From: Solirubrobacterales bacterium
GTDB taxonomy: Bacteria > Actinomycetota > Thermoleophilia > Solirubrobacterales > Solirubrobacteraceae
Direction of reading: 5' to 3'
Assembly (NCBI GenBank): GCA_027314825.1
Contig: DAHVAB010000104.1
Coordinates: 1-7,988 of the forward strand
DNA: 7,988 nucleotides
Numbering within the stretch: position 1 is the first letter of the stretch; every line of letters starts with the position of its first letter. Below the pieces are notes generated by a model that saw only the letters and a program-made list of their open reading frames with translations, was not told the origin of the DNA and searched no databases. This document shows positions 1-6,010 of the stretch, one piece after another. The translations under genes and the position numbers were made by a program.

Positions 1-16
1 CACCTCCGGCATCCAA

Positions 17-58
17 GAGAGCCCTCCCGACGACCATCAAGTAGACGGGAGGGCTCTC
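17..58. terminator. Perfect 13-bp stem hairpin, probable terminator
   Basis: Bases 17-29 (GAGAGCCCTCCCG) are exactly complementary to 46-58, leaving a 16-base loop at 30-45. A perfect 13-bp stem is very unlikely by chance even in GC-rich DNA. There is no T-run on either side, which is common for actinobacterial terminators. It most likely ends transcription of a gene to the left of the window, or shields it from the insertion element to the right. Which strand it serves cannot be told. Confidence 0.55.
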
Positions 59-76
59 GCGCGTTCAGGAACGCGC
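59..76. repeat. Second perfect inverted repeat abutting the first hairpin
   Basis: Bases 59-66 (GCGCGTTC) pair exactly with 69-76 (GAACGCGC) around a 2-base centre, giving a near-continuous 18-base palindrome. It starts at the base immediately after the 13-bp stem ends. It could be a protein-binding palindrome, or part of a tandem-hairpin terminator if the centre opens to a 4-base loop. No U-tract follows. Confidence 0.45.
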
Positions 77-163
77 AAAGTCTGCCAGCGCCGCTCCCAC
101 CATCACCACCACAAACAGCACAAGCACCGCCGCTCGTGCCCAAACTCAACGGCGCTCAACAGG

Positions 164-823
164 CGTCAGTTGCCGAAGGATCTCCCGCCGTGGGAGACGG
201 TGTACTGGCACTTCGCTCGCTGGCGGGATGACGGCTCGCTGGATGCGCTGCACGACGCGCTGCGCGAGCGGGTGCGCGAGACCGAAGGGCGCAACGCTGA
301 GCCGACCGCGGCGATGCTCGACGCGCAGTCGATCAAGGGCGCAGACACCGTCGGGCGCGCCACGCGCGGCTACGATGCGGGCAAGAAGGTCAATGGGCGT
401 AAGCGCCACATCGTGGTCGACACGATCGGCATGCTGGTGATCGTGATGGTCACCGCCGCCAACGTGCAGGACCGTGACGGCGCCCGTCCGGTGCTCGAGG
501 CGCTGCGCAAGGCGTTTCCGACGATCAGCCTGGTGTGGGCCGATGGCGGGTACGCCGGCAAGCTCGTTCAGTGGGCCAAGCAGACCGCGCGGCTCGCGCT
601 CGAGGTCGTCCGCAAGCCCGAGGGGCAGCGCACCTTCGAGGTCCTGCCCCGCCGCTGGGTGGTCGAGCGAACGATCTCCTGGCTGGTGAAGTGCCGCCGC
701 CTCGACCACGACTACGAGCGGCTGACCAAGACCTCGGTCGCAATGGTCGAGTGGGCGATGGTCGGCCTGATGGTGCGACGGCTCGCGCCCTCCCCCGGCC
801 CACAGCCCTGGAGTACCCAATAG
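164..823 (+). pseudogene. IS5-family transposase, N-terminally truncated
   Basis: This encodes a DDE transposase of the IS5 family (IS427/IS1031-like group), which cuts and joins insertion-sequence ends. Similarity to the family begins abruptly at RQLPKDLPPWETVYWHF (from about 164) and runs to the TAG at 821-823. Counting from a TTG at 170, the DDE residues are visible: D51 in MLDAQSIKGAD, D125 in VWADGGYAG and E166 in VVERTISWL, followed by K174. The block GRKRHIVVDTIGMLV is also typical. The frame stays open upstream but reads a His/Lys/Arg-rich stretch unlike the family, with no proper start, so about 50 N-terminal residues (the DNA-binding part) appear lost and 217 remain of the usual 260-280. 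The catalytic core shows no internal stop or frameshift, so the truncation may be recent. No left terminal repeat could be found. A short peptide from the TTG could be translated but would probably be inactive. Confidence 0.85.
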
Positions 824-936
824 ATCCTTCTCAAGCACTTTCTGAGTGCGGCGAGAGGGCGTCGGTCGAGCCGCCTGCGCCCAACCTGCGCACGATCTGC
901 CGAGCCTGCACATAGAGCGGCCTCGTGCGAGCCGTG

Positions 937-952
937 GCCCGCGGCCGCGGGC
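937..952. repeat. 16-base perfect GC palindrome
   Basis: The sequence GCCCGCGGCCGCGGGC is self-complementary over all 16 bases. It lies between the convergent transposase remnant and the toxin gene, 56 bases past the toxin stop. It could act as a weak bidirectional terminator, but it has no loop or T-tract, and a palindrome of this size is not rare at this base composition. The rest of 824-1007 holds no recognisable gene. Confidence 0.25.
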
Positions 953-1007
953 GCTGCGATCGCATTCGGCGCGAACGCCTGCCGGTCGAACCCGCGAGAT
1001 GCCACCT

Positions 1008-1454
1008 CTACCGCGGAGAGGCGACCCGCCACCCGAGCGCCGACGCGCCGGCGATCTGCTCGGCGTCGTATGTGATGAAGCACCCGATCTGGCTTCGCGC
1101 CTGCTCCGCGGCGGCGAGGTGCAGCGCGTCCAGCGCTCGCTGCGCCGGTGAGAACGCGCGGCACGCGCCGCGCAGCACGGCGCTGCCGGTGGGCAGAAGC
1201 CGTATCCCGGAGACCAGCTCCTCCGCCTCGCTCGCGGGCATGCCCTGCCGGTGGCAGACGCAGGAGAGCTCGACGCGCAGCAGCTCGCTTGAGATGCGCA
1301 GCGGCCAGTCCTTCAGGTAGGAGAGCAGCGCCTCGCTCTCCTGCTCGGCGATCATCAGCTTCACCGCCGCCGAGGCGTCCAGGTAGGCGCTCGTCTCACA
1401 GGCCGCGTGGCGGCCGCTCGCGAAGCCGCCGCTCAGCGGGGGCCCCGCGCCCAC
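1008..1454 (-). CDS. VapC-type PIN-domain toxin ribonuclease
   Basis: This is a toxin of the VapC family, a PIN-domain endoribonuclease that cleaves RNA in a Mg2+-dependent manner and is held inactive by its cognate antitoxin. The PIN core begins with TSAYLDASAAVKLM and shows the expected acidic residues (numbered from a GTG at 1454): D26 in YLDAS, E62 in LLRVELSC, D109 in RALDALHLA and D130 in FITYDAEQ. The protein ends at a TAG (1010-1008) after GWRVASPR, the usual place for the family. The start is uncertain: no ATG, GTG or TTG lies in frame close to the core. The nearest in-frame GTG (1454) overlaps the antitoxin end by 22 bases and gives 148 residues, about 20 more at the N-terminus than is typical. 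The antitoxin gene precedes it directly, so the two are probably translationally coupled. The PIN toxin call is secure; the exact N-terminus is not. Confidence 0.88.
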   Translation of the reverse strand: MGAGPPLSGGFASGRHAACETSAYLDASAAVKLMIAEQESEALLSYLKDWPLRISSELLRVELSCVCHRQGMPASEAEELVSGIRLLPTGSAVLRGACRAFSPAQRALDALHLAAAEQARSQIGCFITYDAEQIAGASALGWRVASPR

Positions 1455-1747
1455 CGCAGGCTCTCGCTGCCGCTCTCGCGCCCCGGTGGGGTCGGGTGGC
1501 GGCGCAGCAGCCGGCGTGAGGCGGCGATCAGATCCCCGCGCGCCGGAGTGGCGCCGAGCTCGTCCAGCGCTGCGCTCGCCTCCCGCAGGCGCGTGGTCGG
1601 CGCTCCGATCGAGCGGGCGCCGATAAGCGCGAGCTCTCGCAGCCGGGCCGCCTGGGAGGCGCCGCGCAGACGGGGTGTGGCGCCGCGCAGGGCGTCGTCG
1701 AGCTCCGGGTCCAGCGGCACGCCGACACGTCGGTAGCGGGTTGGCAT
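1433..1747 (-). CDS. VapB-type antitoxin, ribbon-helix-helix-like
   Basis: This is a 104-residue protein starting at ATG (1747-1745) and ending at TGA (1435-1433), directly upstream of the PIN toxin. The N-terminal segment RRVGVPLDPELDDALR, followed by SQAARLRELALIGARS, fits a short beta-strand plus two helices, as in ribbon-helix-helix antitoxins that bind operator DNA as dimers. The rest, to about residue 104, is Arg/Ala-rich and probably becomes ordered when it wraps the toxin. The expected role is to neutralise the toxin and repress the operon's own promoter. I chose the ATG because a well-formed extended -10 box ends six bases before it and because the frame upstream does not look like protein. 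The subfamily assignment rests on position and fold pattern, since antitoxin sequences diverge quickly. Confidence 0.75.
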   Translation of the reverse strand: MPTRYRRVGVPLDPELDDALRGATPRLRGASQAARLRELALIGARSIGAPTTRLREASAALDELGATPARGDLIAASRRLLRRHPTPPGRESGSESLRWARGPR

Positions 1748-1785
1748 CAAAAAAGTGTAGCACCAGTTACACGACCACGTGCTAC
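1748..1785 (-). promoter_or_regulatory. Leaderless promoter and candidate operator of the toxin-antitoxin operon
   Basis: Read on the minus strand, TGC then TACACT (1759-1754) forms an extended -10 element. Six bases (TTTTTG) then lead to the antitoxin ATG, so transcription should start at the A of the start codon, making a leaderless mRNA. No -35 match to TTGACA is seen. The inverted repeat GTAGCAC (1757-1763) and GTGCTAC (1779-1785), with a 15-base spacer, overlaps the -10 box. A smaller repeat, GTGTA (1755-1759) and TACAC (1768-1772), is nested in it. This placement fits autorepression by the antitoxin or the toxin-antitoxin complex, which is known for VapBC systems. Confidence 0.55.
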
Positions 1786-1945
1786 CCCGTGCGCTCACCG
1801 CGCTTGGCCTCACGCACACGGGACCCGGTGGCGCGGTCCATCGGCTCGCCGTCCGCGCGGCGAGGTTCTCGGTGGCGCGGCGGCTCGGCTTCGCGCGCGG
1901 CGGCGCGAGCTTCACACCTCTGAGCATCTGGCGGATCTGCGCCTA

Positions 1946-2245
1946 CCGCGCGTGAGGGTCCGGACCATGGAGGCAGGCGGTGAGCATGTACCAGTCGGTG
2001 GGCACGCCCGGCCGCCTGATCGCGACGTTGACGGTGCGCGTCGCGCCCAGCCTCGCGCAGGGGCCGGCGAAGCTGCCCTTGCTCGGCAGCTGGATCGCGA
2101 TTCGCGCTGGCTGCCCGTCGACGATGATCGCGCATATGATGTGCGAGCACTGCGACGTGGACGCCCACCCTGATCTCGGCCGGGTCCCCGTCTCGCTGCG
2201 GAGGACTGGATTCGAGGACGGGATCGTCGTACAGGAATTGGAGGA
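1946..2245 (-). pseudogene. Possible remnant of an exported-protein gene, strand ambiguous
   Basis: On the minus strand a frame is open from about 2245 down to a TAG at 1945-1943. It reads as plausible protein, for example QPARIAIQLPSKGSF, ARLGATRTVNVAI and DWYMLTACLHGPD, with several spaced cysteines typical of secreted actinobacterial proteins. There is no start codon upstream, so if real it is an N-terminally truncated remnant. Beyond the TAG the same frame continues with IRQMLRGVKLAPP, which could once have been its C-terminus. The plus-strand frame from GTG 1980 or ATG 1986 shares the same wobble positions and is equally G/C-rich at third positions, so codon bias cannot decide between them. 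Bases 1786-1945 hold nothing else recognisable. This is a weak call. Confidence 0.25.
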
Positions 2246-2247
2246 TC

Positions 2248-2976
2248 ATGCGAAAGGCTCGATTTGCAATCGCCGCGATCTCGGCGACGCTGTTGATCGC
2301 GGCCCCCGCCGTGGCGACGACCGCGAAAGGCAACCGCCGGGGCGTCGCGCTCGCTCTGAAGGTGCAACGCGCGTACAGGCACGTGCCGGCGGTTTCCTAC
2401 ACGGAGACGGGGTTCGTCTCGATGTACGCGCTGCTTGGACGGGAATCGGTGTTCGACTGGCACTGGGGCGGCGGGGCGGTCCCGCCCAACTGGGTGAAGG
2501 CGACCGAGCACATCACGATCGGCATGCACAAAGGCCTCGTCGCCTCGGTTCGAAACGATCTCACGCCTCCGCCATGCCACACCTTCTGCATACAGCAGCC
2601 GGTTGAGATCGTGCAAGATGAGGCGGGCGCCTTCTACGCCTATGGGCCCTTCCGCAAATCGAAGCTGAAGCGCACCTGCTTCAGCCACCTCAGCGGCAGC
2701 CTGCCCAACATTGTCGGCAAGCCGTTCGAGGTCGCCTTCGCCTCCTTCGCCGCGCCGGTCGGTCATGGCAAGACCGTCGTGCTGCGCTCGCACTACATGT
2801 GGGGCAACGCGCACGCGACCGAGACGGAAGTGATCTCCGTGCGCACGAGCCTGCCGCAGCGATTCGTCGTGGACGTCGGGCGGGGCAGCGAAGGGTCGGC
2901 GCCCTTCACCTTCAAGGGGCGGCTGCACTACCCGGCGAGGGCGCCGAAGTTGCCGCACATCAACCTCTGCGGCTGA
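2248..2976 (+). CDS. Exported protein of unknown function with four cysteines
   Basis: This is a 242-residue protein starting at ATG 2248, with GGAGG at 2240-2244 only three bases upstream, the best ribosome binding site in the window. Residues 1-23 form a clear Sec signal peptide: basic MRKAR, the hydrophobic core FAIAAISATLLIAAP, and AVA before the probable cleavage at 23/24. There is no lipobox cysteine, so it is probably secreted or loosely wall-associated. The mature part has four cysteines (C110, C114, C144, C241), suggesting two disulfides. It is rich in alternating hydrophobic/polar stretches such as EVAFASFAAPVG and QRFVVDVGRG, consistent with a beta-rich fold. The segment VALALKVQRAYRHVPAVSYTE is reminiscent of LolA-like exported proteins of Thermoleophilia, but I cannot assign a family. 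It stands alone, facing a convergent gene remnant, with no enzyme motif visible. Confidence 0.8.
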   Translation: MRKARFAIAAISATLLIAAPAVATTAKGNRRGVALALKVQRAYRHVPAVSYTETGFVSMYALLGRESVFDWHWGGGAVPPNWVKATEHITIGMHKGLVASVRNDLTPPPCHTFCIQQPVEIVQDEAGAFYAYGPFRKSKLKRTCFSHLSGSLPNIVGKPFEVAFASFAAPVGHGKTVVLRSHYMWGNAHATETEVISVRTSLPQRFVVDVGRGSEGSAPFTFKGRLHYPARAPKLPHINLCG

Positions 2977-3057
2977 GTGCGACGCAGCCGGACGCCCAGC
3001 CTGCCACGCGCTGCAGCGCCGGATGATCAGGCAGGGGCCGCGAGAGAGCCGATGCGC

Positions 3058-3317
3058 TCAGGGCGCGGTGGCGGTGAAGCTGCTGCCCGCGACGCATCTG
3101 TCACCGGGGAGATTGCCGGCGGGCGTGTAGATGCCGTGCGCGACACTGCCTTTGAAGGAGACGGTGAGCGCGAGGTCGGGAACCTGCGTGCCGGTGGGGT
3201 CGCCTGCCGTCGAGAGCTGGACGGAGACGCCGCCGTTGCATGTCAGGAATGCCTCCGTGCCGTTCGGGGCGGGCACCCAGCAGGGATATTCGCTGGTGGC
3301 GCCGGTCAGCTGCCGGG
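3058..3317 (-). pseudogene. 3' stump of a second exported-protein gene
   Basis: The minus frame ending at TGA (3060-3058) reads convincingly as the C-terminal 80 or so residues of a secreted protein: TGATSEYPCWVPAPNGTEAF, LTCNGGVSVQLSTAG, DLALTVSFKGSVAHGIYTPA, then GDRCVAGSSFTATAP. It has three cysteines and many Thr/Ser/Gly residues, as in exported actinobacterial proteins. Upstream of about 3317 the frame turns into the antisense of the IS1595-type transposase and loses protein character, and no signal peptide or start is present. The gene was therefore probably cut by that insertion or by a deletion associated with it. Its function is unknown. It lies convergent with the intact exported-protein gene to the left, 81 bases apart. 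Confidence 0.55.
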
Positions 3318-3875
3318 ACTTATCCGCGCAACTGGCATGAGCTGCTGGGGTGGTTCCCGGACGACGGGGCGTGCCTGCGGTTCCTGGAGCGGTTGCGCTG
3401 GCGCGAGGGGTTCGTGTGCCGCTTCTGCGGTGCGGCGCACGGCGGCTGGTGGCAGATGGCGGACGGGGTTGGGTCGCTGCTCGGTCTGTCGCTCTGAGAC
3501 GTCGGTGACGGCGGGCACGATCTTTGCCGGCACCCGGACGCCACTGAGGAGCTGGTTTGCGGCGGTCTGGTACGTCGTCAACCAGAAGCAGGGCGGCTCG
3601 GCGCTGGGGTTGCAGCGCGTCCTGGGGCTCGGCAGCTACCGCACGGCGTGGACCTGGCCGCACAGGCTGCGCCGGGCGATGGTGCGCCCTGGGCGCGAGC
3701 TGCTCGACGGGGCGGTCGAGGTCGATGAGACGCTTGTAGGCGGCGTAAAGCCTGGCAGACGCGGGCGCGGGTCCGAGGGCAAGGCGCTGGTGGTGATCGC
3801 CGTCGAGCGCCGCGAGGGCGGTCCCGGCCGTGTGGATGCGACGGACCCCGAACGCGACCGGCGAGAGCAGCCTCG
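3312..3875 (+). pseudogene. IS1595-family transposase remnant, frameshifted and truncated
   Basis: Spliced across frames, this reads as the N-terminal half of an IS1595 (ISXO2-like) transposase. The first segment (about 3318-3466) gives TYPRNWHELLGWFPDDGACL and FVCRFCG, the first half of the zinc ribbon. The frame is then lost through what looks like one extra G in the GGGG run near 3465-3468; translation otherwise stops at 3497. The next frame supplies the second cysteine pair (RCSVC), SETSVTAGTIFAGTRTPL, NQKQGGSALGLQRVLGLGSY and the first catalytic aspartate in VEVDETLVGG (GAT at 3724). A second shift near 3830 leads to WMRRTPNATGESSL in the third frame, after which similarity ends. The later catalytic residues and the C-terminal half are missing, and there is no start codon at the left edge. 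It cannot make active transposase. Confidence 0.85.
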
Positions 3876-3902
3876 GCGGCCGCTACGCGGAGGATTGGGT
3901 CG

Positions 3903-4304
3903 GTGAGCGGCAAGCAGGGCGCGCTCCCACCGCAGCTGCAGGCGTGGGCGACAGCGGGCAGGCGACACCGGCTCTCCCATGCTCATGTGCAGATGGCGCG
4001 CGAGCTCGGCATGAACCCGAAGAGGCTCGGCAAGATCGACAACCACGACCAGGAGCGCTGGAAGGCTCCGCTGACGACCTTCATCGAGGAGCTTTACCTG
4101 AAGCGGTTCGGACGGGAGCGCCCGGAGACGGTGCTGAGCATCGAGCAGCACGCGCGCCGGCTCGAGCAGCGCAGGGCGCAGAGGAAAGCCGCCAAAGCAG
4201 CCCGCAACGCTGCGCGTTCACAGGCGGGCGTGCCGCCACAGGCAACCGGTCGCGATGGCGATCGAGTGCTCTTGGCGGCAGGAGCCCGACGGCGACCTGG
4301 ATGA
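3903..4304 (+). CDS. Small basic conserved hypothetical protein
   Basis: This is a 133-residue protein from GTG 3903, preceded by GGAGG (3889-3893) at a spacing of nine bases. Residues 21-70 form a distinctive block: RHRLSHAHVQMARELGMNP, then KRLGKIDNH, then WKAPLTTFIEELYLKRFG. I recognise this as a recurring pattern in small hypothetical proteins of many bacteria, often in accessory DNA, but know no function or family name for it. The LSHAHVQMARELGMNPKRLG part has the look of a helix-turn-helix, so DNA or RNA binding is possible. Residues 82-108 are a charged Arg/Lys/Gln/Ala helix that may be a coiled coil. The tail after about residue 108 looks atypical and could come from an altered 3' end. 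The gene begins just beyond the transposase remnant and has no operon partner. Confidence 0.7.
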   Translation: MSGKQGALPPQLQAWATAGRRHRLSHAHVQMARELGMNPKRLGKIDNHDQERWKAPLTTFIEELYLKRFGRERPETVLSIEQHARRLEQRRAQRKAAKAARNAARSQAGVPPQATGRDGDRVLLAAGARRRPG

Positions 4305-4576
4305 GGACGGTGAGCAGGCGCTGCTTGGCAGCGACGAAGGCGGCTTGGATCTCGGGGAGTCGCAGAGCCCGCTGGCACTGCTCGCGCGAGCCGTGGAGAG
4401 AACCGCGGAGGTCGCGGACGCCGCCGCCGACTGGCATGAGACCTGCTGCTGGGGGCTGTGGCTGCTGGAGGATCCAAGGCCTGTCCCGGGCGTGTGGCTG
4501 ACCGGGGAGAGTGCTCGAGGCTCGGTCGGCGCCGGGCTCCTCGGCGCCCACGCTGCGAGGGCATCCAGAGCAGGCC
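4305..4576. other. About 270 bases with no recognisable gene
   Basis: This lies between the convergent small hypothetical gene and the helicase-associated gene. Frames on both strands remain open through it, as is usual at this GC content, but none has a convincing start, codon bias that separates it from its antisense frame, or a motif I recognise. Apart from the GC hairpin noted separately at 4528-4548, I see nothing in it. Confidence 0.5.
4528..4548 (-). terminator. GC hairpin downstream of the helicase operon
   Basis: GGCGCCG (4528-4534) pairs with CGGCGCC (4542-4548) around a 7-base loop, 28 bases past the stop codon of the helicase-associated gene. There is no T-tract. The position fits a terminator for the XPB operon; the short stem makes chance occurrence possible. 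Confidence 0.35.
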
Positions 4577-6010
4577 TCAGTCGTCAAGCGGCGTTACGTC
4601 GAGGATGCTCTTCAGCCAGCGCCAGCTCTGCTCGCCCGCGTCTAGGTTTTCGACCAGGACACGGGCTTCGTCGATGTCCGCGACCCTCACTCGCTCGACG
4701 ACCGTTCCGTTCGCACCCGCGTAGCGCAGCTCGACCTTGGACCCGTGCTCGCAGGCCTCCTCCAGCGCATACTCGGCGTCGCGAGGCTCATCTTCGAACA
4801 GATCCTCGGGCTCCAGGCGCGAGGCCACCTCGCGCAGGAAGGCGACTTTGGGATCGCCGTCGCCGAGCGTCTCCAGGTAGACGGCAAGCCGCTTGAGCAG
4901 GTCGCCCTCGAGCTCCGCCGGCTCCGGTGGCTGGTCCGCGCGCTGGAGGCGATCGATGGCCTCCGCGGCCTTCTGCAGGATCGCCGAGCCGGGACCCTGC
5001 TCATCCTCGAGCGCTGACACGAGCCGCCCAGGCGGCGGCGCAGCGCGCTCGCCAGCGGTTGGGTTCGGGCGCCACCAGCTCGCGACGTGCTGCTGCGGCG
5101 CCGCGAACGACCTCGGCCAGGCGCCGGAGACGGCCTGCAGCCCAGGCTCGAGCGCGACTCCGGCTGTGCGCAGCACCGTGGCGACCGCGTCAAGACGATC
5201 GCCCGACATCGCCAGCAGGCCTGGTGCGAGGCGCTCGGCGAGAAGCTCGCCGAGCCTGTCGGCGAGAAGGTCGCCGATCTCGGCCCGCTGGTCGCCGAGG
5301 TCGACGAGGATCGCAGAGCGCAGGCGGGCCTGTGGCGGCGCCTGTGAGACCCAGCCGGCGAGAGAGCGCTCGACGTTCTGCGGCAGCTCGCCTGCGAGCC
5401 TTCGCAGGCGAGCGAGGATCGCATCAGGGTCGCGCTCGCCGAGGTCGATCTCGTCGTCGGCGAGCTGCGGCAACGCCGCCGCCAGCTTCGGGCGGGCCTT
5501 CGTGAACAGCTCGCCGTCGGCCTTGACCTGGATGCCGCGATGGGCGATCCTCGCGCCGACCGCGGCGACGTCGTGCAGCAGCCGCTCGGCGAGTGTGCCC
5601 TCCGCGGCGGGCGCAGGCGCATCGGGAATCCGGCGAGCGTGGGCGCGCGCACGCACGCGGCGCAGCAGCGGCACGAGGTCACGCGGCACGATGACCGCAA
5701 GAGACCAAGCATTCTCAAAGCAGAGAGCCAGCCCGTTGCGCTCCAGCTCGTCGACGGCTCTGCGGCTCACGGGCTCGCCGCCGGGGGCTTGCTGCACCGC
5801 GACCGCTGCGAACGCGAGCTCTGTGCAGGCCGCCTGTGCATCCGCGGAGAGCCCGCCAACGATCGCGGCGAGCCCCTCCTCGTCGCTGAGCACCGCCGCG
5901 ATCGCGGCGGGCGCGTCGCCCTCGGCGCCGACTTCCTTGGCGACGAGCCGGCGGTGGGAGGCCGGCAGCTTGGCGAGCGCGCCCTGCAGTGTCAGCGTCG
6001 ACTCGCTCAC
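4577..6010 (-). CDS. Helicase-associated protein, probable XPB partner with WYL-like C-terminus
   Basis: This is a 477-residue protein from GTG 6010, sharing GTGA with the stop of the XPB helicase gene, a 4-base overlap that implies translational coupling and a partner role. The N-terminal 120 residues (LQGALAKLPASHRRLVAKEV to LVPLLRRVRARAHARR) are helical and resemble the winged-helix start of actinobacterial helicase-associated proteins. Residues 135-300 are long Leu/Ala/Arg-rich helices. A Pro/Gly-rich linker at about 315-345 leads to another helical stretch with an acidic cluster (EPEDLFEDEPRDAE, 399-413). The last 65 residues (from ALEEACEHGSKVELRYAG through RVRVADIDEARVLVENLD to WRWLKSILDV) match the layout of a WYL-type domain, a small SH3-like ligand or nucleic-acid sensing module. 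No ATPase or nuclease motif is visible. Mycobacterial XPB also has a larger helicase-associated neighbour (Rv0862c), whereas archaeal XPB pairs with the nuclease Bax1. A role in DNA repair is inferred from context only. Confidence 0.8.
   Translation of the reverse strand: MSESTLTLQGALAKLPASHRRLVAKEVGAEGDAPAAIAAVLSDEEGLAAIVGGLSADAQAACTELAFAAVAVQQAPGGEPVSRRAVDELERNGLALCFENAWSLAVIVPRDLVPLLRRVRARAHARRIPDAPAPAAEGTLAERLLHDVAAVGARIAHRGIQVKADGELFTKARPKLAAALPQLADDEIDLGERDPDAILARLRRLAGELPQNVERSLAGWVSQAPPQARLRSAILVDLGDQRAEIGDLLADRLGELLAERLAPGLLAMSGDRLDAVATVLRTAGVALEPGLQAVSGAWPRSFAAPQQHVASWWRPNPTAGERAAPPPGRLVSALEDEQGPGSAILQKAAEAIDRLQRADQPPEPAELEGDLLKRLAVYLETLGDGDPKVAFLREVASRLEPEDLFEDEPRDAEYALEEACEHGSKVELRYAGANGTVVERVRVADIDEARVLVENLDAGEQSWRWLKSILDVTPLDD

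Noticed and set aside
97..130. CAC/CAN-rich stretch considered as a repeat or His-rich coding region
   Set aside because: It is short and imperfect, with no start codon or regular unit; it probably reflects local composition.
2135..2140. TATGAT resembling a -10 box upstream of the exported-protein gene
   Set aside because: It has no -35 partner and lies more than 100 bases from the start codon, inside a possibly coding stretch; too weak to call.
1912..2958. Minus-strand open frame of 348 codons opposite the exported-protein gene
   Set aside because: The plus-strand gene has a signal peptide and strong ribosome binding site; the antisense translation has no protein character.
3008..3019. 12-base palindrome GCGCTGCAGCGC after the exported-protein gene, considered as a terminator
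   Set aside because: There is no loop or T-tract, and palindromes of this length are common by chance in this composition.
4255..4560. Acidic plus-strand open frame starting with ATG 4255, considered as a gene
   Set aside because: It overlaps the small hypothetical gene, has no ribosome binding site or recognisable motif, and runs on into the antisense of the helicase-associated gene.
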